A DNA stretch of 64,000 bases from Manis javanica. Lineage: Eukaryota; Chordata; Mammalia; Pholidota; Manidae. The first letter of the stretch is position 1, and every line of letters starts with the position of its first letter. A model generated the notes under the pieces. The model did no database searches. It worked only from the letters and a program-made list of their open reading frames with translations, and was not told the origin of the DNA. The translations under genes were made by a program, and so were the position numbers. The stretch covers positions 41,795,034 through 41,859,033 of the forward strand of contig NC_133169.1 of the NCBI RefSeq assembly GCF_040802235.1. The letters are read 5' to 3'. Positions 26,001-36,853 of this stretch are shown here, piece by piece.

Positions 26001-26785
26001 TAAGTGTACTGAATGCACCAATCAAAATGCATAAGGTGGCAGAATAGATAAAGAAACAAGACCCATCTATGTGCTGCCTACAAGAAACGCACTTCATACC
26101 TAAAGACATACATAGAATGAGAGAGAAGAGATGGAGAAAAGATATTTCATGCAATTAATGGGGAGTGAAAAGCAGGTTTAACAGTAATCATATCAGACAA
26201 AATAGATTTCAAAACAAAGATAGTAACAAGAAACAAAGGACATTACATAATGATAAAGACTTCAGCCCAAGAAGAGGATATAACCATTACAAATGTCTAT
26301 GCAAACAGCAGAGGAGCACCTACATGTGTAAAACAGTGACAGAACTAAAGGGAGAAATAGACTGCAACTCATTCATATTAGAGGATTTTAACACCCCACT
26401 TACATCAATAGGCAGACCAATCAGACAGAGAAAAATAAGGAGAGGCAGTGAACAACACACTAGATAATAGGAACTTAACATTTATATACAGAACATTCCA
26501 TGAAAAACCAGAATGATACACATTTTTCTCAATGTACATGGAATGTTCCCCAGAACAGATCACATGTGAGGACACAAAAAAAGCCTCAGTAAATGAAAAA
26601 GATTGAAATTGTTTCAAGCATCTTTACACATCACCATATGAAACTAAAAATCAATTATATGGAAAAAAAATCCACAAATGCATGGAGGCCAAAGAATATA
26701 CTTCTATATATTCAATATTCACCTGAATGGACACTGTATGGACAAGCATTGTAAATGGACATGGGGTTCATCTTTCAGTGAGTCT
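23070..26785 (+). mobile_element. Decayed L1, 5' UTR to ORF2 endonuclease, interrupted
   Basis: An aaaaaagatggtgattaag-type 5' UTR start is followed by about 1.5 kb of 5' UTR, then ORF1 near 24,400-25,140. The ORF1 remnant keeps an RRM/CTD-like stretch (FEEIIAEIFPKLGKE, TPRHMAIKM) and ends in frameshifts. A 370-bp repeat interrupts at 25,145. Inter-ORF sequence follows, then a fragment of the ORF2 endonuclease near 25,960-26,620 with a CLQETHF-type and a DFNTPL motif. The element stops at 26,785, where a second copy of the 370-bp repeat begins; RT and 3' UTR are missing. Not functional. Confidence 0.7.
25145..25516 (-). repeat. LTR-like 370-bp repeat, copy 1
   Basis: Nearly identical to copy 2 at 26,786; I count two substitutions and one 4-bp difference. 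Read on the - strand it begins TGTCAGGAAG and contains a CAAATAAACAGG polyadenylation-like block. This fits an LTR, but no clean CA end or target duplication is seen. It lies inside the L1 at the ORF1 end. Confidence 0.6.
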
Positions 26786-27153
26786 CAGGTTTTAAGAGGT
26801 TTGCCCCTTGGTGAGTGTCATGTCATAAATATCAACCCAGCTAGACTGTAAAAGAGAAAGTGTATTACTTGCAGAAAGTAAGGAGATTATATGGGAGAGC
26901 TCTCGAGTCTCCCGTATTAAGCAAAGGGCTGCCTGTTTATTTGCACAAATCAGTTTTGATTTGTTCTCCCATTCAAAGAAGGTGAAAACTCAATACACAT
27001 CTGATTGGTATTCAGAGGGCAGCAGCAATTGAGCAAAACTCCCAATTCTTGGAAACTGGGAAGGGGTCCTTTGGCAGCAGTGAGAGCTCCCATAGGGAAT
27101 AGTTGCAAATAACAACGGCTGTGTTCTTCTGAGGCCTGTTCTTCCTGACACAT
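26786..27153 (-). repeat. LTR-like 370-bp repeat, copy 2
   Basis: Second direct copy, 1,641 bp downstream of the first. It differs by one internal 4-bp deletion (GAGA) and two substitutions. Both copies share the same outer bases (caggtttt at the left, cctgacacat at the right), while flanks outside differ. The sequence between the copies is L1, not retroviral interior. Confidence 0.6.
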
Positions 27154-28280
27154 CTTGTTCTAGAAAACAAATCAGCAGAGATGTTTCCACTTAAGAAACT
27201 TGTGATCTAAGTTCCCCAATAAACCCTTTTCTGGCTGGCTATCTGGCCATATTATGAAGAAATAGTTTATATGATAAAATCTCTTCCATTCATATAGCAA
27301 AATATAACACATTCTGCCTTTGATTAATGAAATCACACAAAAAAGTATTTAAATAGCACATTGTGTATAAAATAAATTTTCTCACATGTAATATGAAAAC
27401 TGAACTTTTACCTTAATAGTCAAATAAAGCGCCACTAACAGGACTTCAAAATATACTTATATAAATAAACAAACAATTTTTAACAAAAGCACTGCTGTAA
27501 GAACCTCAGTTCATGAAGGACAGAAGAATAAGGGAAGTCATTGGAATTCAGATATACATTTAAAAAGCTGGAGAGATGATTAGATAGATAAACAGACACA
27601 TCTATTGAGAAAGAGAAAATAGATAATTTAGTATAGAACTAAAAATATGTATGTGTGTCTGTGTCTGTGTTTGTATGTGCAACCCTGTACAGATATTTAC
27701 AAAGAGACATTATATATGTTTTGCTGAGTGGGGATTGTTTTCTCTGTCTCTTTATGAAAGGTATCAACATTTGTAACTTTAGTGTTACATTCTTTTACAC
27801 AACTTCCTTACTTTTGACAGTTTGATGTAATGGACTCATACAGCATTATATTGCAATATCAAATTATCACCAATAGTGTGTCGATTATCTTTACAATTCT
27901 GGCACTTTAATTTAGGTTATTAAAATTTCATATATTTTAACTCTATTGTTTCTTATAATAGTCCATGATAACAACTAAAAAGTGAAGACTTAGATTCTTA
28001 AAAATAAAACAACAAATCAAACAAAAAGAATGATCTCAAATCCTTTAGGAAGCAAGGAGTTTTTCTTATCTATTGTCCTTATGAAGATACATTCCACACC
28101 ATTAGAATTTTCAAAGGGATGACTTAGTTTCAGCAGTTAGCCTCTAGGACAATCTGCAGGGCAGCAACACAGAATTTCAACATTTTATCAGGCATACCTC
28201 ACAGGGGAAATTTACCATCCCAACACCAGACTAGATGTTCCATTATTATATTGAACATTCAGAAAATACTTTCTAGTCAA
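27154..28280. other. Intergenic, nothing recognised
   Basis: AT-rich sequence with a short TG-rich run near 27,650-27,680. No gene, repeat family or regulatory element that I can support. Confidence 0.4.
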
Positions 28281-28289
28281 TGACTCAGG

Positions 28290-28860
28290 CCTCTCAGGCG
28301 GGACCTGCTGCTGTGAATGACCAGGGTGAGGCCCACCTGGCCCCACTGCAGGGTCTCCTCCGCTGGGGCCTTGAGCGCGGCTTCCTGGGGGGCAGGGAGG
28401 ACGCACCCTCACAGGGCCCCCCACCCCTCAACGTGTGCCTGCGCTCTCCAAACCCGCCCCTCCTCCTCCTCGTCCCTCTGACCCCGGGCACACAAGCCTT
28501 CCCTCTGCGGATCCCTCGGTAGTGGTGACCCTGCACCTGCGCCCACCTGTCCGGCCTCTGACCGGAGGTGCATCAGGTGAACGGACTCGGTACAGGGGGA
28601 GTCAGGCTCCTCCGGATCAGCCTCTGCTTTGCGTCGTGACGGTAAGTGACTAAAGGCTAGACGGACACTTTCATCTTTGGTTCTTGCTTTACTCAGCTTC
28701 CCACCACCTGGCGCCTCACCTGCCTGTGCAGCTCAGGGGACCGGACGCGGTCCATTCAATCACTCGGGAGGGTGGGGACACGTCAGGTATGAACAACTGT
28801 ATTTGGCAGAGACAAGGATCAAGACCGTCTCTCCGGGCAGATCAGGGCGGACACAGGAAA
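28290..28860. promoter_or_regulatory. CpG-rich segment with a consensus splice donor
   Basis: An abrupt GC- and CpG-rich block in otherwise AT-rich DNA, with many CG dinucleotides (cgcggcttcc, gcgtcgtgac, cggacgcggt). A perfect donor-type GTAAGT at 28,642-28,647 follows ...GTGACG on the + strand. It could be a CpG-island promoter with a first exon, or a fragment of a GC-rich transposon or retroposed gene. Several short overlapping open frames exist on both strands; none resembles a protein I know. It lies just before unit C homology resumes near 28,960. Confidence 0.4.
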
Positions 28861-30377
28861 TCAGGGCTCCATGCAGATGTCCCCAGTGAACACAAAGAGA
28901 CACACATGTTCCCTGACGTTATTCTTTTATTAACTTACAAATCTTGCGGGCACGTTTGTGTGTGACGCCATGTCTGCCTATTCACTCACTGTCTCCATTC
29001 CTACACGCGCTGCACTCACCTGGGCTCCAGAGATCATTGCCTGCTTCAAATGACCCCGGGCAGCTGGCCAACCCTGAGCTGTAAGGACTGTGTTCCCAGT
29101 GGCTTTGCAGTTGATGACACAGATTTGTCTATAATACCACACAAAGCAGACCATGATTGGCCTATTCCACACATTTTTCAGCTGAAGACTGTTCTCAAAT
29201 CCTGTCTACATAATCTGCATAAACTACTTTAAAAATGTTGATTTTGGGAACCTCACAATAGCGATCTTTCCTCCCTTTTAGATTAGGAACACACCACACA
29301 GGTGTAAGTACTCTGTGTTCACTCTTGTTACTGCTTTCCACTTACCTTCCTTCACCTTTACCCTCCTCCCTTCACCTTGCAACGTGATCTCTCTATAGAA
29401 GACTTCCAACTTATCAACAATAATGCAAGTTTTTATTTTCAGTAACTGAATCTCGGGAATTTTCTGAGTGTCTACTTTCTTTATAGGTATTCCTGTTATA
29501 GTGAAAATACGTCTTTTAAATATAATTACCAGTATAGGATGCATTTCAGTTAAATGATAAGTAGCATTTAAATATAAAAGTAGATTGAAAAAGCTGAACA
29601 AGCAGCTATAAAATACTACAAATTTAATTATCTAAATTTGCTTCTTGGAATTTGTTCAACTATATTTGAGTATTATTATAAATCTCAAATTAAAATCATA
29701 CACTATAATTTCATTATAGAATCAAAATGAAGGAACTTATAGTGACCTGTGTTACTTATTTCAGCTTAGGTTATTTTAATTTCTAGTAGATTATTAATGT
29801 TAAGTAGACATGGATGTTAAAAGTATAAATTCTTATACAAAGAAATCAAATATCTTAATTCAATATTAAATACTGGGTGTTGGATCTTTGTATTCCTAGT
29901 GGCTTAGCCATATTTATGAGGTTAGACATAAAATGTCAAATATGTTTCAGTAACTAACTGGATATCCATAGAATAACCTCTTAGTGAATGATTATTGACT
30001 GTTTTAAGGTAAATTTTAAGGTAAATTTATCAAAGAATGTAGGAATATTAAGCATTACTACTAATCTCCAATATTAAACTTTCATCTATTTTAAATCATT
30101 TATAATCATCTATCATTGAATTTCTGCAGAGGTTTGCAAAATAATCATTATCTTAATTTATTAATGTACTTGTGCCTAGTACATGATTTATAGACATTTA
30201 GGAATATTTAATTTTAGTACAATATTTATTTTCTCCTCCACAGAAATTTAGAAAATAAAATGATCTGTTAGGGAATACTATTTATTGCAGGCAGGCAGTC
30301 TACGTATGTCATGAATAATTAGTTATTTTGACACTGGAATTCAGGAAATCCACTGAAAACAAATAGATCATTTATTC

Positions 30378-31181
30378 TTTTCTTTATTTTTATTTTTTTT
30401 ATTTTGTTATCCTTAATCTACAATTACATGAACAACATTACATTTACTAGGCTCTCTCTTACCCCAAGTCCCCCCCCACAAACCCCATTACAGTCACTGT
30501 CCATCAGCAGAGTAAGATGTTGTAGAATCACTACTTGTCTTCTCTGTGTTGCACAGCCCTCCCCTTTCCCCCACCACCTACATTATACATGCTAATCGTA
30601 AGGCCCCCTTTCTTCTTCCCTGCCCTTATCCCTCCCTACCCACCCATTCTCCCCAGTCTCTTTCCCTTTGGTAACTATTAGTCCATTCTCGGGTTCTGTG
30701 ATTCTGCTGCAGTTTTGTTCCTTCAGATTTTCCTTTGTTCTCATACTCCACAAATGAGTGAAATCATTTGGTATTTGTCTTTCTCCATTTGGCTTATTTC
30801 ACTGAGCATAAAACCCTCTAGCTCTATCCATGTTGTTGCAAACTGTAGGATTTGTTTTCTTCTTATGGCTGAATAATATTCCATTGTGTAGATGTACCAC
30901 ATCTTTATCCATTCAACTACTGATGGACACTTAGGTTGCTTCAATTTCTTGGCTATTGTAAATGGTGCTGCAATAAACATAGGGGTGCATCTGTCTTTTT
31001 CAAACGATGTGCGGCATTCTTAGGGTAAATTCCTAGAAGTGGAATTCCTGGGTCAAATGCTAAGTCTATTTTGAGCATTTTCAGGAACAACATACTGCTT
31101 TCTGCAATGGTTGAATTAATTTACATTCTCACCAGCAGTGTAGGAGGGTTCCCCTTTCTCCACAACATTGCCAACGTTTGT
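30378..31181 (-). mobile_element. Old L1, 3' part (left fragment)
   Basis: The 3' end of an old - strand L1: a T-rich tail at 30,378-30,405, an ordinary 3' UTR, then the ORF2 terminus (codons 30,980-30,741 end in an ISLICGV-type C-terminus). It stops at the insertion point of the younger L1 and continues at 39,410. Confidence 0.85.
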
Positions 31182-31196
31182 TGTTGTTTGTCTTTT
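31182..31196. repeat. Target-site duplication, left copy
   Basis: tgttgtttgtctttt, identical to 39,410-39,424, and bracketing the young L1. The last four T merge with the poly(A)-derived T run, so 11 bases are unambiguous. Confidence 0.8.
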
Positions 31197-31220
31197 TTTT
31201 TTTTTTTTTTTTTTTTTTTT

Positions 31221-32770
31221 GAGAGGGCATCTCTCATATTTATTGATCAAATGGTTGTTAACAACAATAAAATTCAGTATAGGGGGGTCAATGCTCAATG
31301 TACAATCATTAATCCATCTCAAGCCTAATTCTCGTCAGTCTCCAATCTTCTGAAGCATAACGAACAAGTTCTTACATGGTGAACTAATTCTTACATAGTG
31401 AATAAATTCTTACATGGTGAACAGTACAAGGGCATTCATCACAGAAACTTTCGGTTTTGATCATGCAATATGACCTATAAACCATCAGGTCATATATGAA
31501 TATTCATTTGATTTTTGTACTTGATTTATATGTTGATCCCACATTTCTCCTATTATTATTATTATTTTTATTTTTAATAAAATGCTGAAGTGGTAGGTAG
31601 ATGCAAGATAAAGGTAGAAAACATAGTTTAGTGCTGTAAGAAGGCAAATGTAGATGATCAGATGATCAGGTGTGTGCCTATGGACTAAGTATTAATCCAG
31701 GCTAGACAAGGGCAGCAAGACATCCACGGATGCAGAAGATTTCTCTCAAAGCAGGGGGGGTGAGGTTCTGAGCCTCACCTCTGTTGATCCCCAAATTCTC
31801 ACCTGATGGCCCCCCTGCGACTGTGCCTGTCTTAGGTTGTTCCTCCCTTGAGGAATCTTACCCGTCTCTGGCTAACCAGTCATCTTCCGGGGCCATACAG
31901 GGAAATGTAAAGTTGGTAAGTGAGAGAGAAGCCATATTGTTTGCAAAGGTTAGCTTTTAACTTCTTTGCAGATTTATGCCCTGTGGCTTCTATGCCCAGC
32001 ACTTGTCTCGAGGTATCTTTACCACCTGGAGGAATTATGATACTCGGTAAATTCGATATGAGGCACGAATTCTATTTAAGGGTTGTAATTAGGAAGGAAG
32101 AAGAAAAGCTATAGATGTAGCATATGAAGGAAACTTGGGAGGATTGATTATTTCTTTGACATATCTTCTTGTATAGTACCTTAAGTATGTATAGGTTTTA
32201 AACTACTAACTAATTTGCACACACATATTAACATAATAGGAATACGGTGACATAAACAAAGCAAATCTATAATTACCATCCATCTCCAGTGAAGCCAAGA
32301 AAACCATTTAGGCACCCTAGGCATTTGTGAAAATTTATCTATGATATGATGGATATTTTCGAACTGTACTTGAACCATCAGACAAATTAAAGCAGCCCAT
32401 TTCTGGGATCTGTTCACATCCCATATGTTCTTTTAACCATAGATAGTCTATAGTCATGAGATTTTGGGGTGCTACAACTTGCACCCCTCCCAACTCCTGG
32501 TTGAGTTCCAACAGTACAGATCCAGTCAAATTCGTTGTCTCACTGTATGCACATGCCAGCCTAGACATCTCCCTCCTCCTTCTTATGGCAAGTCCAGGAG
32601 ATGGTGGGCTGGATGCAGCCACAACCGCAGCATCGTCCGGATCCCTGTGGAGGCTTTTTGATGATCATCCCCCGGCACGAGTCCTCCAGAGAGTGCTGAT
32701 GCCGGAAGCTCCTCCTCATATCGTATCTTAGTTCATTTTCTGGGTATCCAAGCTAGGCCTTGATCTTCTG
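31221..32770 (-). other. Env-TM/LTR-like segment inside the L1 3' UTR
   Basis: Ordinary L1 3' UTR homology runs only to about 32,771, where old copies continue differently. Beyond it, on the - strand: an env-like region at about 32,520-32,335 with a heptad helix, an IDYLWLKEHMGCE stretch and Cys spacing like the CX6CC of retroviral TM subunits, but with Gly for the first Cys of the pair. A Trp-rich membrane-proximal and hydrophobic anchor-like stretch near 32,320-32,200 follows in another frame. Non-coding LTR-like sequence then runs to an AATAAA at about 31,245-31,240 and the poly(A). It cannot make an envelope protein. A retroviral source is inferred from pattern. Confidence 0.6.
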
Positions 32771-32842
32771 TTAGTCCATTTTTGGGTTCTGTAATTCTGC
32801 TGCTGTTTTGTTCCTTCAGTTTTTCCTTTGTTCCTATACTCC

Positions 32843-35800
32843 TCAGATGAGTGAAATCATTTGGTATTTCTCTTTCTCCACTTGGCTTATTTCACTGAGC
32901 ATAATACTCTCCAGCTCCATCCATGTTGCTGCAAATGGTTGGATTTTTCCACTTCTTATGGCTGAGTAGTATTCCATTGTGTATATGTACCACATCTTCT
33001 TTATCCATTCATCTACAGATGGACATTTAGGTTGCTTCCAATTCTTGGCTATTGTAAATAGTGCTGCGATAAACATAGGAGTGCATCTGTCTTTCTCAAA
33101 CTTGATTGCTGCGTTCTTAGGGTAAATTCCTAGGAGTGGAATTCCTGGGTCAAATGGTAGGTCTGTTTTGAGCATTTTGATGCACCTCCATACTGCTTTC
33201 CACAATGGTTGAACTAATTTACATTCCCACCAGCAGTGTAGGAGGGTTCCCCTTTCTCCACAGCCTCGCCAACATTTGTTGTTGTTTGTCTTTTGGATGG
33301 CAGCTATCCTTACTGGTGTGAGGTGATACCTCATTGTAGTTTTAATTTGCATTTCTCTGATAATTAGCGATGTGGAGCATCTTTTCATGTGTCTCTTGGC
33401 CATCTGTATTTCTTTTTTGGAGAACTGTCTGTTCAGTTCCTCTGCCCATTTTTTAATTGGGTTATTTGTTTTTTGTTTGTTGAGGCGTGTGAGCTCTTTA
33501 TATATTCTGGACGTCAAGCCTTTATCAGATCTGTCATTTTCAAATATATTCTCCCATACTGTAGGGTTCCTTTTTGTTTTATTGATGGTGTCTTTCGCTG
33601 TACAGAAGCTTTTCAGCTTAATGTAGTCCCACTTGCTCATTTTTGCTGTTGTTTTCCTTGCCCGGGGAGATATGTTCAAGAAGAGATCACTCATGTTTAT
33701 GTCTAAGAGGTTTTTGCCTATGTTTTTTTCCAAGAGTTTAATGGTTTCGTGACTTACATTCAGGTCTTTGATCCATTTTGAGTTTACCTTTGTATATGGG
33801 GTTAGACAATGGTCCAGTTTCATTCTCCTACATGTAGCTGTCCAGTTTTGCCAGCACCATCTGTTGAAGAGACTGTCATTTTGCCATTGTATGTCCATGG
33901 CTCCTTTATCAAATATTAATTGACCATATATGTTTGGGTTAATTTCTGGGGTCTCTAATCTGTTCCACTGGTCTGTGGCTCTGTTCTTGTGCCAGTACCA
34001 AATTGTCTTGATTACTATGGCTTTGTAGTAGAGCTTGAAGTTGGGGAGTGAGATCCCCCCTACTTTATTCTTCTTTTTCAGGATTGCTTTGGCTATTCGG
34101 GGTCTTTGGTGTTTCCATATGAATTTTTGAATTATTTGTTCCAATTCATTGAAGAATGTTGCTGGTAATTTGAGAGGGATTGCATCAAATTTGTATATTG
34201 CTTTCGGCAGGATGGCCATTTTGACGATATTAATTCTTCCTAGCCATGAGCATGGGATGAGTTTCCATTTATTAGTGTCCCCTTTAATTTCTCTTAAGAG
34301 TGACTTGTAGTTTTCAGAGTATAAGTCTTTCACTTCCTTGGTTAGGTTTATTCCTAGGTATTTTATTCTTTTTGATGCAATGGTGAATGGAATTGTTTTC
34401 CTGATTACTCTTTCTATTGATTCGTTGTTAGTGTATAGGAAAGCTACAGATTTCTGTGTGTTGATTTTGTATCCTGCAACTTTGCTGTATTCCGATATCA
34501 GTTCTAGTAGTTTTGGAGTGGAGTCTTTAGGGTTTTTTATGTACAGTATCATATCATCTGCAAATAGTGACAGTTTAACTTCTTCTTTACCAATCTGGAT
34601 TCCTTGTATTTCTTTGTTTTGTCTGATTGCCGTGGCTAGGACCTCCAGTACTATGTTAAATAACAGTGGGGAGAGTGGGCATCCCTGTCTGGTTCCCGAT
34701 CTCAGTGGAAATGCTTTCAGCTTCTCGCTGTTCAGTATAATGCTGGCTGTGGGTTTATCATATATGGCCTTTATTATGTTGAGGTACTTGCCCTCTATTC
34801 CCATTTTGCTGAGAGTTTTTATCATGAATGGATGTTGAATTTTGTCAAATGCTTTTTCAGCATCTATGGAGATGATCATGTGGTTTTTGTCTTTCTTTTT
34901 GTTGATGTGGTGGATGATGTTGATGGATTTTCGAATGTTGTACCATCCTTGCATCCCTGGGATGAACCCCACTTGGTCATGGTGTATGATCCTTTTGATA
35001 TACTGTTGAATTCTGTTTGCTAATATTTTATTGAGTATTTTTGCATCTACATTCATCAGGGATATTGGTCTGTAATTTTCTTTTTTGGTGGGGTCTTTTC
35101 CTGGTTTTGGTATTAGGGTGATGTTGGCTTCATAGAATGAGTTTGGGAGTATTCCCTCTTCTTCTATTTTGTGGAACACTTTAAGGAGAATGGGTATTAT
35201 GTCTTCTCTGTGTGTCTGATAAAATTCCGAGGTAAATCCGTCCGGCCCCGGGGTTTTGTTCTTGGGTAGTTTTTTGATTACTGTTTCAATTTCTTTGCTT
35301 GTAATTGGTTTGTTTAACTTTTGTGTTTCTTCCTTGGTCAGTCTTGGAAGGTTGTATTTTTCTAGGAAGTTGTCCATTTCTTCTAGGTTTTCCAGCTTGT
35401 TGGCATATAGGTTTTCATAGTAGTCTTTAATAATTCTTTGTATTTCTGTGGAGTCTGTCGTGATTTTTCCATTCTCATTTCTGATTATGTTGATTTGTGT
35501 TGACTCTCTTTTTCTCTTAATAAGTTGGGCTAGAGGCTTATCTATTTTGTTTATTTTCTCAAAGAACCAGCTCTTGGTTTCGTTGATTTTTGCTATTGTT
35601 TTATTCTTCTCAATTTTGTTTATTTCTTCTCTGATCTTTATTATGTCCCTCCTTCTGCTGACTTTAGGCCTCATTTGTTCTTCTTTTTCCAGTTTTAATA
35701 ATTGTGATGTTAGACTATTCATTTGGGATTGTTCTTCCTTCTTCAAGTGTGCCTGGATTGCTATATACTTTCCTCTTAAGACTGCTTTCGCTGCATCCCA

Positions 35801-36685
35801 CAGAAGTTGGGGCTTAGTGTTGTTGTTGTCATTTGTTTCTATATATTCCTTGATCTCTATTTTGATTTGTTCATTGATCCATTGATTATTTAGTAGCATG
35901 TTGTTAAGCCTCCATGTGTTTGTGAGCCTTTTTGTTTTCTTTGTAGAATTTATTTCTACTTTCATACCTTTGTGGTCTGAAAAATTGGTTGGTAGAATTT
36001 CAATATTGTGGAATTTACTGAGGCTCTTTTTGTGAGCTAGTATGTGGTCTATTCTGGAGAATGTTCCATGTGCACTTGAGAAGAATGTATATCCTGTTGC
36101 TTTTGGATGTAAAGTTCTATAGATGTCTATTAGGTCCATCTGTTCTAGTGTGTTGTTCAGTGCCTGTGTGTCTTTACTTATTTTCTGCCCGGTGGATCTA
36201 TCCTTTGGGGTGAGTGGTGTGTTGAAGTCTCCTACAATGAATGCATTGCAGTCTATTTCCCTCTTTAGTTCTGTTAGTATTTGCTTCACATATGCTGGTG
36301 CTCCTGTATTGGGTGCATATATATTTAGAATGGTTATATCCTCTTGTTGGACTAAGCCCTTTATCATTATGTAGTGGCCTTCTTTATCTCTTGTTACTTT
36401 CTTTGTTTTGAAGTCTATTTTGTCTGATATTAGTACTGCAACCCCTACTTTCTTCTCACTGTTGTTTGCCTGAAATATGTTTTTCCATCCCTTGACTTTT
36501 AGTCTATGCTTATCTTTGGGTTTAAGGTGAGTCTCTTGTATGCAGCATATAGATGGGTCTTGCTTTTTTATCCATTCTATTACTCTATGTCTTTTGATTG
36601 GTGCATTAAGTCCATTTACATTTAGGGTGACTATTGAAAGATATGTACTTATTGCCATTGCAGGCTTTAGATTCGTGGTTACCAA
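32843..36685 (-). CDS. L1 ORF2p, endonuclease-reverse transcriptase, intact
   Basis: 1,280 residues, full length for L1 ORF2p, which nicks target DNA and primes reverse transcription of the L1 RNA there. Endonuclease domain at about 13-245: Asn22, Glu51 in QETHL, Asp153 and Asn155 in GDFNTPL, Asp213 in RIDHIL, Asp237-His238 in SDHKG. Reverse transcriptase at about 480-780: SIDAEKAFD at 606-614, [11 protein letters not shown] at 663-673, catalytic FADD at 708-711. A C-terminal CX3CX7HX4C zinc-knuckle-like motif is present. No internal stop. The C-terminus ends ISLI, about three codons earlier than older copies in this window (ISLICG-V/I), because TGT became TGA. Confidence 0.95.
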   Translation of the reverse strand: MVTTNLKPAMAISTYLSIVTLNVNGLNAPIKRHRVIEWIKKQDPSICCIQETHLKPKDKHRLKVKGWKNIFQANNSEKKVGVAVLISDKIDFKTKKVTRDKEGHYIMIKGLVQQEDITILNIYAPNTGAPAYVKQILTELKREIDCNAFIVGDFNTPLTPKDRSTGQKISKDTQALNNTLEQMDLIDIYRTLHPKATGYTFFSSAHGTFSRIDHILAHKKSLSKFHNIEILPTNFSDHKGMKVEINSTKKTKRLTNTWRLNNMLLNNQWINEQIKIEIKEYIETNDNNNTKPQLLWDAAKAVLRGKYIAIQAHLKKEEQSQMNSLTSQLLKLEKEEQMRPKVSRRRDIIKIREEINKIEKNKTIAKINETKSWFFEKINKIDKPLAQLIKRKRESTQINIIRNENGKITTDSTEIQRIIKDYYENLYANKLENLEEMDNFLEKYNLPRLTKEETQKLNKPITSKEIETVIKKLPKNKTPGPDGFTSEFYQTHREDIIPILLKVFHKIEEEGILPNSFYEANITLIPKPGKDPTKKENYRPISLMNVDAKILNKILANRIQQYIKRIIHHDQVGFIPGMQGWYNIRKSINIIHHINKKKDKNHMIISIDAEKAFDKIQHPFMIKTLSKMGIEGKYLNIIKAIYDKPTASIILNSEKLKAFPLRSGTRQGCPLSPLLFNIVLEVLATAIRQNKEIQGIQIGKEEVKLSLFADDMILYIKNPKDSTPKLLELISEYSKVAGYKINTQKSVAFLYTNNESIERVIRKTIPFTIASKRIKYLGINLTKEVKDLYSENYKSLLREIKGDTNKWKLIPCSWLGRINIVKMAILPKAIYKFDAIPLKLPATFFNELEQIIQKFIWKHQRPRIAKAILKKKNKVGGISLPNFKLYYKAIVIKTIWYWHKNRATDQWNRLETPEINPNIYGQLIFDKGAMDIQWQNDSLFNRWCWQNWTATCRRMKLDHCLTPYTKVNSKWIKDLNVSHETIKLLEKNIGKNLLDINMSDLFLNISPRARKTTAKMSKWDYIKLKSFCTAKDTINKTKRNPTVWENIFENDRSDKGLTSRIYKELTRLNKQKTNNPIKKWAEELNRQFSKKEIQMAKRHMKRCSTSLIIREMQIKTTMRYHLTPVRIAAIQKTNNNKCWRGCGERGTLLHCWWECKLVQPLWKAVWRCIKMLKTDLPFDPGIPLLGIYPKNAAIKFEKDRCTPMFIAALFTIAKNWKQPKCPSVDEWIKKMWYIYTMEYYSAIRSGKIQPFAATWMELESIMLSEISQVEKEKYQMISLI

Positions 36686-36853
36686 AGGTTCAAGGTTAGC
36701 TTCTTTAGTATCTTACTGCCTAACTTAGCTCGCTTATTGAGCTGTTATATACACTGTCTGGAGAGTCTTTTCTTCTCTCCCTTCTTATTCCTCCTCCTCC
36801 ATTCTTCATATGTTGTGTGTTTTGTTCTGTGCTCTTTTTAGGGGTGCTCCCAT

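Noticed and set aside
25313-27153. Identical 67-codon - strand frames at 25,313-25,516 and 26,950-27,153
   Set aside because: They are the same LTR-like repeat present twice; no protein family and no conservation argument beyond the DNA identity.
31221-32770. Later insertion of an ERV into the L1 3' UTR
   Set aside because: The only target duplication found lies outside both L1 and the retroviral segment, and no L1 3' UTR is seen on the far side; a joint insertion fits better.
34338-34838. 166-codon open frame on the + strand opposite L1 ORF2, and similar ones at 35,448 and 37,098
   Set aside because: Antisense shadows of L1 ORF2 and ORF1; hydrophobic because reverse-complemented Lys/Glu-rich codons read as Phe/Leu/Ser.
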